From JAYUKV01 sp043764135 (GTDB taxonomy: Bacteria > Patescibacteriota > JACMRA01), in the NCBI GenBank assembly GCA_043764135.1, contig JAYUKV010000156.1, positions 1-23,416 on the forward strand: a DNA stretch of 23,416 bases, given 5' to 3'. The position numbers and the translations under genes are program-made. Below are positions 1-7,668 of this stretch, piece by piece; positions within the stretch are counted from its first letter, which is position 1, and each line of letters opens with the position of its first letter. Under the pieces are notes generated by a model. It did no database searches and had not been told where the DNA came from. It saw only the letters and a list, made by a program, of their open reading frames with translations.

Positions 1-102
1 TAATCAGAGTAGAGATCTAAAGTTGGTTTATCCAAAATCATGAACTATTATTGGGAGGTTTTGGTTTGTTGTAAAGTTGGTTGCGAAAGGTGAGTTAATG
101 AA

Positions 103-1407
103 TTACAATATTACAGCTTTGAATTTTCCTGTTTTATGATCCACTTCTATAGATTCTACTTCATTAACTGAGTAATTTACTGAAGTCATTTGTTTCTCTT
201 TTAATATTTTATCAAGCTCTTTTGTTAGTTCTCTTATAGCTAATTCTTTATCACAGATAGGATTGAGGATTATGTTGAAGTCAAAATTTTTATCAGATTT
301 TCGAACTAATTGAAATTTTTCCATACCTGTTGCTTGGATAAATGTAATTGTTAAACCGCTGACAAAATCCGAATCACCAGAATCATTGATAAAAAAAGGA
401 TTTGTTTCAACCCTGCCTACTATATTACTAATAGTAGTAAATGGGCTAATCTGTTGGTCCTCTTCTACTGGTTGTAGGTTGTCAGATAACTTAAATCTTA
501 TTAATGGAAGTGTGTAATTAAACAGATTAGTACAATATATTACTTTATCACCAAATTCGGTATATACATAATCATCCATTAGGATCATTCTATCACTATC
601 TACCCCCACCCCAAGAAATAGCATTTCTGAACAAGCATAAACATTAACTAATTTAGCATTTGGAAATGCTTTTTTTATTAGCTCTTTATCTTGTTCGAGG
701 CTTGGTTCACCACCTGTTTGAATAATTACTGGGTTGATTTTTAGAAGACCTTTTAATTGTGCATCAGTAAGCCTTCCAATCAAAAAAGCATAACCACCCA
801 AATTAGTAGGTTGGAATTTATTAAGTTTAGTGATTATAGAATTAATCGCTTCATCAACATTTATCATTAATGTGTCTGTATATATTCCTGGCAATCTTTT
901 GGAGAGAGCTGCAAAAGTACATCCTGCATAGTGATCATCGGTTTTGGCCAGGTATGCAAATTTTTGAAAATACATAGTTCCAGATGCTCTGTTAGAAGCT
1001 GCTGTAATTGGTATCATTTCAAAATCATTATATACATAAATACCTACCTCACCACTGGACCCTGAAGTTCGTATAATATTGTATTTACCTTTATACTTCT
1101 CCTCATAATCCTTTGATTGATGAAGGAAAGCTTCAACTTCATTTTTTGTAATTATTGGATCGGTTACTATAGAATCAAAATTTTCTAGAACTGTTTTTTT
1201 GTCCATAATTGGAAAATCTAGAGGCGTACAATTGTTAATATCAATAGAATTTTTGATTATAATATTTTTGTAATAGTTGGAATTGTGGTAACAGTATTTA
1301 ACTAAATTTCTGAATTTTGATAATTGAAGTTGTTGCATTTGAGCTTTACTAAGCTTGGAGTTTTTCTTAGCATACAAGACTTCTTTAATGGCTTGGAATA
1401 AGAACAT
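103..1407 (-). CDS. PaaK/CapK-like adenylate-forming ligase
   Basis: Probable cytoplasmic AMP-forming acyl ligase of the phenylacetate-CoA ligase/CapK group, 434 residues from the ATG at 1407; a TTG at 1416 in the same frame is a less likely start. Visible signatures: the phosphate-binding loop TSGSSG at about residues 114-119, a TGGE motif near 231, YACSE near 257-261 (the family's Y-x-C-S-E adenine-site motif), and a GRVE segment after the hinge, followed by a small C-terminal domain. The family activates a carboxylate with ATP and passes it to CoA or another acceptor; the substrate cannot be told from sequence. CapK-like members often lie in surface-polysaccharide loci, and a GT4 glycosyltransferase lies 6.4 kb away, but no operon links the two. 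It is divergent from der with only 45 bp between starts. No Shine-Dalgarno precedes the ATG. Confidence 0.8.
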   Translation of the reverse strand: MFLFQAIKEVLYAKKNSKLSKAQMQQLQLSKFRNLVKYCYHNSNYYKNIIIKNSIDINNCTPLDFPIMDKKTVLENFDSIVTDPIITKNEVEAFLHQSKDYEEKYKGKYNIIRTSGSSGEVGIYVYNDFEMIPITAASNRASGTMYFQKFAYLAKTDDHYAGCTFAALSKRLPGIYTDTLMINVDEAINSIITKLNKFQPTNLGGYAFLIGRLTDAQLKGLLKINPVIIQTGGEPSLEQDKELIKKAFPNAKLVNVYACSEMLFLGVGVDSDRMILMDDYVYTEFGDKVIYCTNLFNYTLPLIRFKLSDNLQPVEEDQQISPFTTISNIVGRVETNPFFINDSGDSDFVSGLTITFIQATGMEKFQLVRKSDKNFDFNIILNPICDKELAIRELTKELDKILKEKQMTSVNYSVNEVESIEVDHKTGKFKAVIL

Positions 1408-1452
1408 GTAACACAAATTGACATTTAAGCTCTATTAAGTCAAAGTTTGATA

Positions 1453-3003
1453 ATGAATCAAGATAAAAACAGAGAGCCTACTATTGCTTTAATTGGATTG
1501 CCTAACGCAGGTAAGTCCGCATTGATGAATAGAATTATTGGCGACAAAAAAGCAATTGTCGCAGATGAAGCTCACACAACACGAGATGTCAACGTAGGTC
1601 AAGATATCTGGGAGGGTTATAAACTCAATCTAATTGACACGGGTGGATTAGTTCCAAAAGCAGAAGATAAAATTCAAAAACTAGTCCAAATAAAATCTTG
1701 GTCAGCTATTGCACAAGCCGATATACTTGTTTGGCTAATAGATAGAAAAACAAACCCAGATGTATTCGCTCTTGAAATGCTCCAAAAGATTTGGAAACTT
1801 AACAAACCTCTGATCATTGCAATCTCAAAAGTAGATAATCCAAGGCATGAAAAAGAAATAAGTGAATATGCCCAATTAGGAGGATCAGGATTCGTTAACG
1901 TTAGTGCAAACTCAGGTTATGGTATGAACGAGCTAATGGATCAGATTGTTGAAGAAGTTGAAAAACTTGGATTTATCAGACCAGAATTCGAGATTGAACA
2001 GCACAATGATAAACCTCGTGGTAAAAGATCAGTAATGAAAGAGGTCCTTAAAAAAGGAGATTACTATATCACTAGAAACGTAGATAAAGAAGGAAATAAT
2101 CTTTACAAACTAAATGCAAATGATGAGATGAGCGATGAAGAGATTGAAGGAGAGGTTGACGAGGCAGAGATGGAAGAAGAGATGAAGATAGATTACAAAC
2201 CAAAGGTGTTACTACTCGGTAAACCTAACGTAGGTAAGTCTTCACTGCTAAACTCATTATTCAATGAAGAAAAACAAATAGTATCAGAAATAGCAGGTAC
2301 TACATTATCTGTTAATGATTATGACTATGAAGCAGAAAATGGTAATACTTATACTTTTATAGATAGTACAGGTATTCGTAAAAAAGGTTCTAGAACATTC
2401 GGAGCAGAAACCTTTGCTACATATAGAACTATTGAAACTGCTTATAGTTGTGATGCAATCCTATTTATTATGGATGCAAGTCAGCCAATCTCACACCAAG
2501 ACATGGTAATTGGAGGTATTTGTAAAGAAGCTCATAAAGGACTAGTAATCTTAGCAAATAAAGCCGATCTATTGGATGCAGAACAAAAAAAGGCATGGCA
2601 AGTTGAACTATTTAAGAAATTCGAATTTTTAAAATCTGAAGATGTAATTTTTATTTCAGCTACTAAGAAGACTAATCTTAGATTAATCTTTGAAAGATTA
2701 GATGACGTATTAAATAGAAGATCAATTACAATCTCAGCTAACGAACTACGAAAGCTATTTAACTATTTGATGAAGCAACGTAAACCGCCCAAGCTTCCAA
2801 CCAAGAGAAGAGCAATATGCTACGACTTAGTTCAAACCAAGAATAACCCACCTTCTTTCGAATTCTTAGTGAAAGATAAAGGAACAATTCACTGGTCTTA
2901 TTCAAGATTCTTAGAAAACATTATTAGAAAACAGTTTAAACTCAACAACACAGGTGTGAAAGTAAAAATCACCGAAATAATAAATAAAAATGTTGAGAAG
3001 TAA
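1453..3003 (+). CDS. der: Ribosome-assembly GTPase Der (EngA)
   Basis: Double-GTPase needed for 50S ribosome assembly. From the ATG at 1453 it has 516 residues (a TTG two codons upstream is ignored). First G domain: GLPNAGKS at 15-22, DTGG at 62-65, SKVD at 125-128 in place of the canonical NKxD. Second G domain: GKPNVGKS at 256-263, DSTG at 304-307, NKAD at 369-372. A C-terminal KH-like domain (about 430-508) closes the protein. The linker between the G domains (about 175-248) is long and ends in a Glu/Asp-rich stretch, which makes the protein longer than the usual 440-490 residues. It stands alone, divergent from the AMP-ligase gene, and is followed by a hairpin terminator. The family call is secure; the effect of the N of NKxD being S in domain 1 is unknown. 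Confidence 0.95.
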   Translation: MNQDKNREPTIALIGLPNAGKSALMNRIIGDKKAIVADEAHTTRDVNVGQDIWEGYKLNLIDTGGLVPKAEDKIQKLVQIKSWSAIAQADILVWLIDRKTNPDVFALEMLQKIWKLNKPLIIAISKVDNPRHEKEISEYAQLGGSGFVNVSANSGYGMNELMDQIVEEVEKLGFIRPEFEIEQHNDKPRGKRSVMKEVLKKGDYYITRNVDKEGNNLYKLNANDEMSDEEIEGEVDEAEMEEEMKIDYKPKVLLLGKPNVGKSSLLNSLFNEEKQIVSEIAGTTLSVNDYDYEAENGNTYTFIDSTGIRKKGSRTFGAETFATYRTIETAYSCDAILFIMDASQPISHQDMVIGGICKEAHKGLVILANKADLLDAEQKKAWQVELFKKFEFLKSEDVIFISATKKTNLRLIFERLDDVLNRRSITISANELRKLFNYLMKQRKPPKLPTKRRAICYDLVQTKNNPPSFEFLVKDKGTIHWSYSRFLENIIRKQFKLNNTGVKVKITEIINKNVEK

Positions 3004-3082
3004 ATAGCTATTGAACTTTTTTGGTTTTAAATATCTTATTAGTAATTACTATAAGTAATACTCAATTCACTACTTAATACAT

Positions 3083-3112
3083 TAAAAAAATTCACCTTAT
3101 AGGTGATTTTTT
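3083..3112 (+). terminator. Intrinsic terminator after der
   Basis: Stem TCACC (3092-3096) pairs with GGTGA (3102-3106) around a TTATA loop, flanked by an A-run on the left and six Ts on the right. It lies about 80 bp after der and could also serve the opposite strand (genes ending at 3149). Confidence 0.7.
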
Positions 3113-3148
3113 CTATGTGTGATTGATAGTAGAAAGCTTTATGTTTAT

Positions 3149-3457
3149 TTATCTATTTGAGTTAATATAACTTACAAATGATCCTATCTGTAAAAATAAA
3201 AAGAAACCAAAGAGAAATAACATCAAATATGCAAAATACTTATCTATATTTTTATTCTTATAATAAAAAATAAAATGAATTATGATGATTAAAGGTAAAA
3301 TAAATATTTGGAAACTTTCAATAAGCCAACCATTCTCTCTTTTAAGTATAAAGTTATCATCCTTGATTAATCCTACAGTTAATCCTAGAGCGATTAATAA
3401 GAATACTGTTAAAAAATAAAAATATTTTTTTGTAAAAATTGAATTTATAAATTTCAT
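3149..3457 (-). CDS. Small three-TM membrane protein, unknown
   Basis: Predicted inner-membrane protein of 102 residues with three hydrophobic segments at about 12-31, 47-66 and 74-97, a charged loop (32-45) between the first two and a Lys/Asn-rich loop near 67-73. No family is recognised. It begins 10 bp after the stop of the secreted-protein gene (3468) on the same strand, so the two are probably co-transcribed. Secreted protein followed by a small membrane protein is the layout seen in some bacteriocin/immunity pairs, but nothing in the residues proves that role; it could equally be an accessory membrane protein. The ATG at 3457 has no Shine-Dalgarno upstream. Confidence 0.65.
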   Translation of the reverse strand: MKFINSIFTKKYFYFLTVFLLIALGLTVGLIKDDNFILKRENGWLIESFQIFILPLIIIIHFIFYYKNKNIDKYFAYLMLFLFGFFLFLQIGSFVSYINSNR

Positions 3458-3467
3458 ATTATTTATT

Positions 3468-4061
3468 TTAAAAAAATCTTATTTGGTCTCTAAGCATTTC
3501 TGTATTAAAGCTAAATACTCCACATGCAGTGAGTCTACTATGACCAATAATTGCCTTCATATTACCCCATCCGTATCTTCTTATACTAATCCCATTAGAC
3601 CATTTTACGGCACATTCTGTTGCAATACTCCAACCATCAACTTCTGATATTCTAGGATTCTCTAGGTAAAATGAAAAATCACAAGGCATTGCTCCATTTT
3701 TTTCATATTCATCTGTTGCTGTTCTACCTACCCAATTAGCTTTATAACCATAATATGTTTTGTATTTGTAAGTTGCCCATTCTGGGAAATTGGTCTCGAA
3801 GGAACAATTCTCCCATGAAGCAGCTTGCGCTGAATTGATCTGAATCAATTTTTTACTTTCGATTATTTTATTTAATTTACTGATCATTGAATTATTAACA
3901 ATAAAGTCTTCTAACATTTCTTTTTGAGCTAATTCAAGATTATAGTTATTCTTTAATTCTCCAAAGCTATCTTTAATATATTTAGAAACAATTTTATTTA
4001 TTTGTTTATAAGCTTTTTTTTTGTTTGGTTGATAATCCTTTATTATTATCAATCTCATCAT
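3468..4061 (-). CDS. Secreted protein, C-terminal part in shifted frame
   Basis: Main domain of a protein whose export signal lies in another frame. The open frame begins at 4061 (197 codons) and overlaps the preceding ORF by 56 bp. Both frames share a run of nine As (4022 down to 4014 on the coding strand). Removing one A joins the two into a single 294-residue protein with an N-terminal signal peptide, and 886 bp minus one is exactly 295 codons. The first 75 residues here are Lys/Glu-rich and probably helical; then comes a SAQA-AS segment that resembles a processing site, and an aromatic-rich region with four Cys (86, 127, 150, 180) that could form two disulfides outside the cell. No family is recognised. 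Either a frameshifted gene, a phase-variable one, or one relying on slippage. Confidence 0.6.
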   Translation of the reverse strand: MMRLIIIKDYQPNKKKAYKQINKIVSKYIKDSFGELKNNYNLELAQKEMLEDFIVNNSMISKLNKIIESKKLIQINSAQAASWENCSFETNFPEWATYKYKTYYGYKANWVGRTATDEYEKNGAMPCDFSFYLENPRISEVDGWSIATECAVKWSNGISIRRYGWGNMKAIIGHSRLTACGVFSFNTEMLRDQIRFF

Positions 4062-4353
4062 TTTGTAGCTTAAATATATCGTAAATTTTAGATTGTTTTA
4101 TTCTATCGAGATTATTATACATTTCTTTTCTACCTAGCTCATTTTTTTCAAATGTTGAATTTACTGATTTAACATTGATTATTTTAGCATTTGAGTAATC
4201 AAATACTTCTTGGTTGTTGAAGATTTCTTCTGTTAACACTATATTCTCTTCTATTGTATTAAACCCTTCTCCTATAATGTTTATACTTGAAAACATAGCG
4301 AGAATTGAAATAGTAAAAATTGATAATACAAAGTTAATTTTCTTAATTAGCAT
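4006..4353 (-). CDS. Secreted protein, N-terminal part with signal peptide
   Basis: First part of the interrupted secreted protein. The ATG at 4353 opens a basic start (Lys4, Lys5) and a hydrophobic core (about 8-24) typical of a signal peptide, then a Glu/Asn-rich region without Cys. The frame ends at 4006, five codons after it enters the A9 tract that it shares with the next ORF. On its own this would be a 115-residue exported peptide lacking the Cys-rich domain. Upstream, TTGACA with a TAAAAT 16 bp later lies almost on top of the ATG, so the promoter may be placed further up or the start further in. The continuity of amino-acid style across the A-run favours one ancestral gene. Confidence 0.6.
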   Translation of the reverse strand: MLIKKINFVLSIFTISILAMFSSINIIGEGFNTIEENIVLTEEIFNNQEVFDYSNAKIINVKSVNSTFEKNELGRKEMYNNLDRIKQSKIYDIFKLQNDEIDNNKGLSTKQKKSL

Positions 4354-4404
4354 GTAATTTTACATTCGATATATATATTGTCAATTTTTGATCAATTTAT
4401 ATTT

Positions 4405-5166
4405 TTATTTATAATAGTAATCCCTCTTTGAATTGTAATCAGATACATATTCTGGTCTAAAGAAACCATAAATCGTTGTTTCAAAAGGAAAAAAACTATT
4501 ATTAGCACTTGGATTATCATGGTGCATGTGGTGATAATCTCTAGACATTTTGATTGAAGATTGAAGAGGTCTAATATTTAGTTTAGTTCGTTCTATCCAA
4601 TGTGTATAGTGTGGGAAATAGAACAAGAAAAGAGCATTCATTATCCCAATAACTAACATTTGAGCTAACCAAAAAGATGTAAATAAAAATATATTATCAA
4701 TAAATAAAGTTATAATAATAATTATTTGAAGCACTCTCTGAAGAAAATATGAAAAGAACTGTAATAATTTCTTGTTATGTTTAAGAAAATAATAATCATG
4801 ATAAAAAATCTTAAATGGAATTAATAAAACTGGTCCATATCCACTTATCTTATGATCTGGATCTAATTCTGGTGTTCCTATATGGATATGATGCAGATCA
4901 TGGGTAAATTTAAAATCTGCAAACGTAATTCCAGTAAACAAACTAGCCATAAATCCATAACAATAATTTATAAATCTGTTTTTGCTAAGCAATCCATGTG
5001 AAGCTTGATGCACTGTTGTAAACATATAATGCATGTTAATAAGAATAACTATCCAAAAAAAGATATTTAAATAACCAATTCTATAATTATACACAACAAA
5101 CCAACTACTTACGAAAGAAAAAAGATTTATACAAAAAAGTACTTTATTAATATTAAACTTGGTCAT
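4405..5166 (-). CDS. Membrane desaturase/hydroxylase, three His boxes
   Basis: Integral membrane di-iron enzyme of the fatty-acid desaturase/carotenoid hydroxylase-ketolase superfamily, 253 residues. The histidine boxes are all present: HQASH (53-57, HX3H), HDLHH (89-93, HX2HH) with a further His at 95, and HHMHH (212-216, containing HX2HH). Hydrophobic spans at about 9-27, 32-51, 70-84, 113-123, 145-165 and 165-184 place the boxes on the cytoplasmic face. The family uses O2 and an electron donor to desaturate, hydroxylate or ketolate lipids or carotenoids; the substrate is not evident, and no ferredoxin or carotenoid gene is in the window. The ATG shares its A with the TAA of the upstream gene (TAATG at 5166), so translation is coupled to it. 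Confidence 0.8.
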   Translation of the reverse strand: MTKFNINKVLFCINLFSFVSSWFVVYNYRIGYLNIFFWIVILINMHYMFTTVHQASHGLLSKNRFINYCYGFMASLFTGITFADFKFTHDLHHIHIGTPELDPDHKISGYGPVLLIPFKIFYHDYYFLKHNKKLLQFFSYFLQRVLQIIIIITLFIDNIFLFTSFWLAQMLVIGIMNALFLFYFPHYTHWIERTKLNIRPLQSSIKMSRDYHHMHHDNPSANNSFFPFETTIYGFFRPEYVSDYNSKRDYYYK

Positions 5167-5831
5167 TACTCAGATAACTTATTACTCCAAAAACTAGTAT
5201 CAACGCAGATCTGCACATTGTTGCAATCTTTAACTAAATTGATTAATTCTTCTATTTCTGTACTTAAAATAAATTCAGAATCTTGATTGTTCTTAATAAT
5301 ATTTTCGATATTTGTTATTTCAAAATCTTCAACTTCGACATGATTCAACAAATGCCTACCGTACAATGAAAACCTTTTACAACCCTCTTGATTCAATTCG
5401 TCTATTAGATCTTGATTGAGAGTTGATAAGAATATTATTACTCCCAATTTAACAACTTTACCCAATGATTGTGTAAAATGTGGATACACATCAACCGGTA
5501 AATAGATATTCATATTCCACGCAGGTGGTAAGAAACTAATATTTCCTACTGGAATTGCAGCTATCAATTCATTAGTCGTAACTAAGTAATTTGCATGAAC
5601 TGTTAGGGGGTAGGAAGTAAGATTGTTAGCTTCTGTAACCGTCACAATCGGCGAAATAGTCATAGGAAGATTGTGTTCTGAAGCATAAATTGGATAAATA
5701 AAGTTCACACTCAAAGCCAGACTTGGTTGATTAGTCTCTAATAGAACAGCTTCTAAATTCTTTTGTAAGAAGTTAATTTTGGCTGTTATAATTTCTACAT
5801 TTTGTTCTAACAAAGAAGGTAGTAGTTTCAT
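5166..5831 (-). CDS. Unknown, possibly degenerate RPE-like TIM barrel
   Basis: A 221-residue cytoplasmic protein without signal peptide or membrane span. The start LLPSLLE, an LTVHANYL segment in the middle and an ICVDTSF strand near the end are spaced like the conserved strands of ribulose-phosphate 3-epimerase (PS-L, VHLM, VDGG), which suggests a diverged TIM barrel. Most catalytic and metal-binding positions of that family are not evident, so enzymatic activity as an epimerase is doubtful. It is the first gene of a two-gene unit, ending in TAATG overlap with the desaturase-like gene. A promoter TTGACC-N17-TAGAAT lies 12 bp before the ATG at 5831. Gene existence is secure; the family assignment is weak inference. 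Confidence 0.75.
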   Translation of the reverse strand: MKLLPSLLEQNVEIITAKINFLQKNLEAVLLETNQPSLALSVNFIYPIYASEHNLPMTISPIVTVTEANNLTSYPLTVHANYLVTTNELIAAIPVGNISFLPPAWNMNIYLPVDVYPHFTQSLGKVVKLGVIIFLSTLNQDLIDELNQEGCKRFSLYGRHLLNHVEVEDFEITNIENIIKNNQDSEFILSTEIEELINLVKDCNNVQICVDTSFWSNKLSE

Positions 5832-5843
5832 ATTATGACTTAA

Positions 5844-5872
5844 ATTCTAAACTATTTAAATAATAAGGTCAA
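5844..5872 (-). promoter_or_regulatory. Sigma70-type promoter of the 5831 unit
   Basis: On the minus strand TTGACC (5872-5867), a 17-bp spacer and TAGAAT (5849-5844). The -10 ends 12 nt before the ATG at 5831, so transcription would start about 5 nt from the start codon. Confidence 0.6.
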
Positions 5873-5874
5873 TC

Positions 5875-5903
5875 TTGATTTTAATTCCCAGTTGTGTTAT
5901 AAT
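5875..5903 (+). promoter_or_regulatory. Extended -10 promoter of DUF4145 gene
   Basis: TTGATT (5875-5880), 17-bp spacer, consensus TATAAT (5898-5903) preceded by TG at 5895-5896, an extended -10. The -10 ends 11 nt before the ATG at 5915; with no Shine-Dalgarno, the mRNA is probably leaderless. It is back to back with the promoter of the 5831 unit. Confidence 0.75.
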
Positions 5904-5914
5904 CGAGTCTATAA

Positions 5915-6652
5915 ATGAACAAAAGCTTTAGAAACCTTATTGAGACTAAGAATTACTTTACAACCAAATACGTAAACAAAGAATCTAACGTCAATCGACT
6001 CAATATGTCGACCTGCCCTTATTGTAAGGCGCTTAATTCTATGGGACAAGGAATTAACAACATTACCTTCGTTGAATCAGAAAAAAAACTAGAAAATAAT
6101 AGAACTTGTGTCAATCAAGAATGTCAAAGAAACTTTGTAGATATATTCGATGTAGTGGAATCTAAAGATGGCTTAAACTTTAATAAATCAAATACATTAA
6201 AACTACACGAATTAGATACTGATGATTTTATTCTATTCTTCTCAAAAATTGGTGAAAAAGAAATTTTCTCTAGATTTCACAATCTATATTCTGAGTCCCT
6301 AGAAGCACTTAACAATGGTATGGATGAAGCATCAGGAATGTTGTTTAGAAAATCACTTGAAGCTCTTATTATCGACTACATAAGATTCGGTGCAAGAATA
6401 AAAGGATCTTCAAAAGATATTAGATATCTAGAGACGCAGGGACTTATGAAATGTGTTGATATGATAGAAGATGTAACACTCAAAGAATTAGCAAAAAGAG
6501 CAGTATGGATAGGTAACGATAGTGTACATACAAAGAAAAAATGGAATCACTTCGATTCTGTAGATATGAATAGATTGTTAGGCGCCATTGTATTAAATAT
6601 ACATGCCAAGATAGAATGTCTTATTTATTTAAGGAAGATGAATAAAAGATAA
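5915..6652 (+). CDS. Zinc-ribbon, DUF4145-like protein
   Basis: A 245-residue cytoplasmic protein. The N-terminal part has a CPYC knuckle (Cys34, Cys37) and a second pair Cys65 and Cys70, forming a probable zinc ribbon. The C-terminal half (about 105-240) is helical and carries the pattern of DUF4145 proteins: an ES-EAL helix, an FRKSLEALI helix, and a late A-RAVWIGND-H segment. DUF4145 domains are HEPN-like and are found both alone and attached to defence or restriction proteins; no nuclease or helicase partner is present here, so the role is open. It is monocistronic with its own strong promoter. Confidence 0.75.
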   Translation: MNKSFRNLIETKNYFTTKYVNKESNVNRLNMSTCPYCKALNSMGQGINNITFVESEKKLENNRTCVNQECQRNFVDIFDVVESKDGLNFNKSNTLKLHELDTDDFILFFSKIGEKEIFSRFHNLYSESLEALNNGMDEASGMLFRKSLEALIIDYIRFGARIKGSSKDIRYLETQGLMKCVDMIEDVTLKELAKRAVWIGNDSVHTKKKWNHFDSVDMNRLLGAIVLNIHAKIECLIYLRKMNKR

Positions 6653-6662
6653 ACTTATTAAT

Positions 6663-7238
6663 TTATGTGTTTATAATAAGTCTAATTCTATTATATATTA
6701 ATATATACAGCATATCGTTATCTCCAAACTGTTCAATAATTAAAATCAAATTACAAAACATTTCTATTGTTAAATTGAAATGCACTTTACAATAATTATA
6801 AAATTTAAAATTTTCTTCATAATTTAACTCAAAACTTTCATTGTAATAAATCTCATGTTGAAAACACTTAAGAAATAGATATTCATAATTTGTTATACGA
6901 TTATCTAATATCTTATTTTTTATAGTTTTTTTAGATTTAATGAAGTCATTTATATCTATATTTTTGTTTTCATTTGATTTGTAATAAATATAAAAACTTA
7001 ATAACTCATTTAAGTTTTTTTTATTCTGATGATAGAATTTTTTAAAACCAACGGTGTCATAAATGAAATAAGTAATATACCCATAATAAGTATTTAATAA
7101 ATATTTATTTACTTCTATGAGATTAGTATTAAAAGTAATATTTAATTTATTTGAAATCTTATATTTAATTAATAAGTTATATAATTCCTCTCCAAGTATG
7201 TGTGTTAAAATATTACAGAAATTAAAATTACTTGACAT
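6663..7238 (-). CDS. Hypothetical protein, extremely AT-rich
   Basis: An open frame of 191 codons from the ATG at 7238 (upstream codons in frame look like leader sequence and have no better start). The product is dominated by Asn, Lys, Ile, Tyr, Leu and Phe, has no signal peptide or clear membrane span and no recognised motif; several Phe/Tyr-rich helices can be imagined. The DNA is visibly more AT-rich than the housekeeping genes. A 61-codon frame on the other strand overlaps its 5' part and is not supported by anything else. The gene converges with 5915-6652 with only 10 bp between stops and no clear terminator. It may be a fast-evolving accessory gene or a decaying one. Confidence 0.5.
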   Translation of the reverse strand: MSSNFNFCNILTHILGEELYNLLIKYKISNKLNITFNTNLIEVNKYLLNTYYGYITYFIYDTVGFKKFYHQNKKNLNELLSFYIYYKSNENKNIDINDFIKSKKTIKNKILDNRITNYEYLFLKCFQHEIYYNESFELNYEENFKFYNYCKVHFNLTIEMFCNLILIIEQFGDNDMLYILIYNRIRLIINT

Positions 7239-7312
7239 GAGTTTATATATATATAATATAAATTTCTTATTGTCCAAAAGACAATACAAATTATACTTTT
7301 GAGGTAATCAAA

Positions 7313-7609
7313 GTGGCTAAGAAATCCGGTAAAGCATTTTCTAAGCATTACAATGGATCAACTGGAACTGATGGGCGTGTTCGCACCTCTGATGGTTACA
7401 CCCGTAGCGGTGATACATATTTTAAACCCGATGGTAACACTGGTGAATATGTATCTAAACAACATAATCGCAATGGTCGATCTCGTGATCACTTGCATTA
7501 TTATACCGACAATCAGACAGGTGAGCGGACAGTCAAAAACAAAACAACAGGTCAACGCTATATTTCCGATAGTTTCGCTGAAGCATTCAGGAATTTTATA
7601 GGGTGGTAG
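7313..7609 (+). CDS. Small basic Gly/Thr-rich protein, foreign codon use
   Basis: A 98-residue hydrophilic protein starting at GTG 7313, eight bases after GAGG (7301-7304), one of the few clear Shine-Dalgarno sites in the window. It is rich in Gly, Thr, Asp, Arg and His (SDGYTRSGDTYFKPDGNTGE), without signal peptide or membrane span; no family is recognised with confidence. Codon use differs sharply from the neighbours: of nine Arg codons eight are CGN and none is AGA, while the surrounding genes use mostly AGA, and the GC content is visibly higher. This points to recent acquisition. It is followed by a strong terminator and stands alone between an AT-rich orphan and a glycosyltransferase gene. 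Confidence 0.75.
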   Translation: MAKKSGKAFSKHYNGSTGTDGRVRTSDGYTRSGDTYFKPDGNTGEYVSKQHNRNGRSRDHLHYYTDNQTGERTVKNKTTGQRYISDSFAEAFRNFIGW

Positions 7610-7643
7610 TTGGTTCGTTTTAAAAACTGAATAATAAAAATTT

Positions 7644-7668
7644 AACTGCACTTTTAGTGCAGTTTTTT
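7644..7668 (+). terminator. Intrinsic terminator after 7313 gene
   Basis: Perfect 8-bp stem AACTGCAC (7644-7651) and GTGCAGTT (7657-7664) around TTTTA, running into six Ts (7663-7668). Confidence 0.85.

Noticed and set aside
1..102. Gene at the left edge
   Set aside because: No start or motif was seen on either strand in this short stretch; nothing is supported.
1418..1443. TTGAC...GTCAA inverted repeat as promoter pair for der and the AMP-ligase gene
   Set aside because: Both arms look like -35 elements, but no acceptable -10 is found at 16-18 bp in either direction.
7117..7302. Plus-strand frame of 61 codons
   Set aside because: It overlaps the longer minus-strand ORF in very AT-rich sequence, has no ribosome site and low-complexity translation.
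7353..7651. Alternative frames across the 7313 gene (both strands)
   Set aside because: Only the frame from GTG 7313 has a Shine-Dalgarno and a hydrophilic, protein-like composition; the others are by-products, one running through the terminator.
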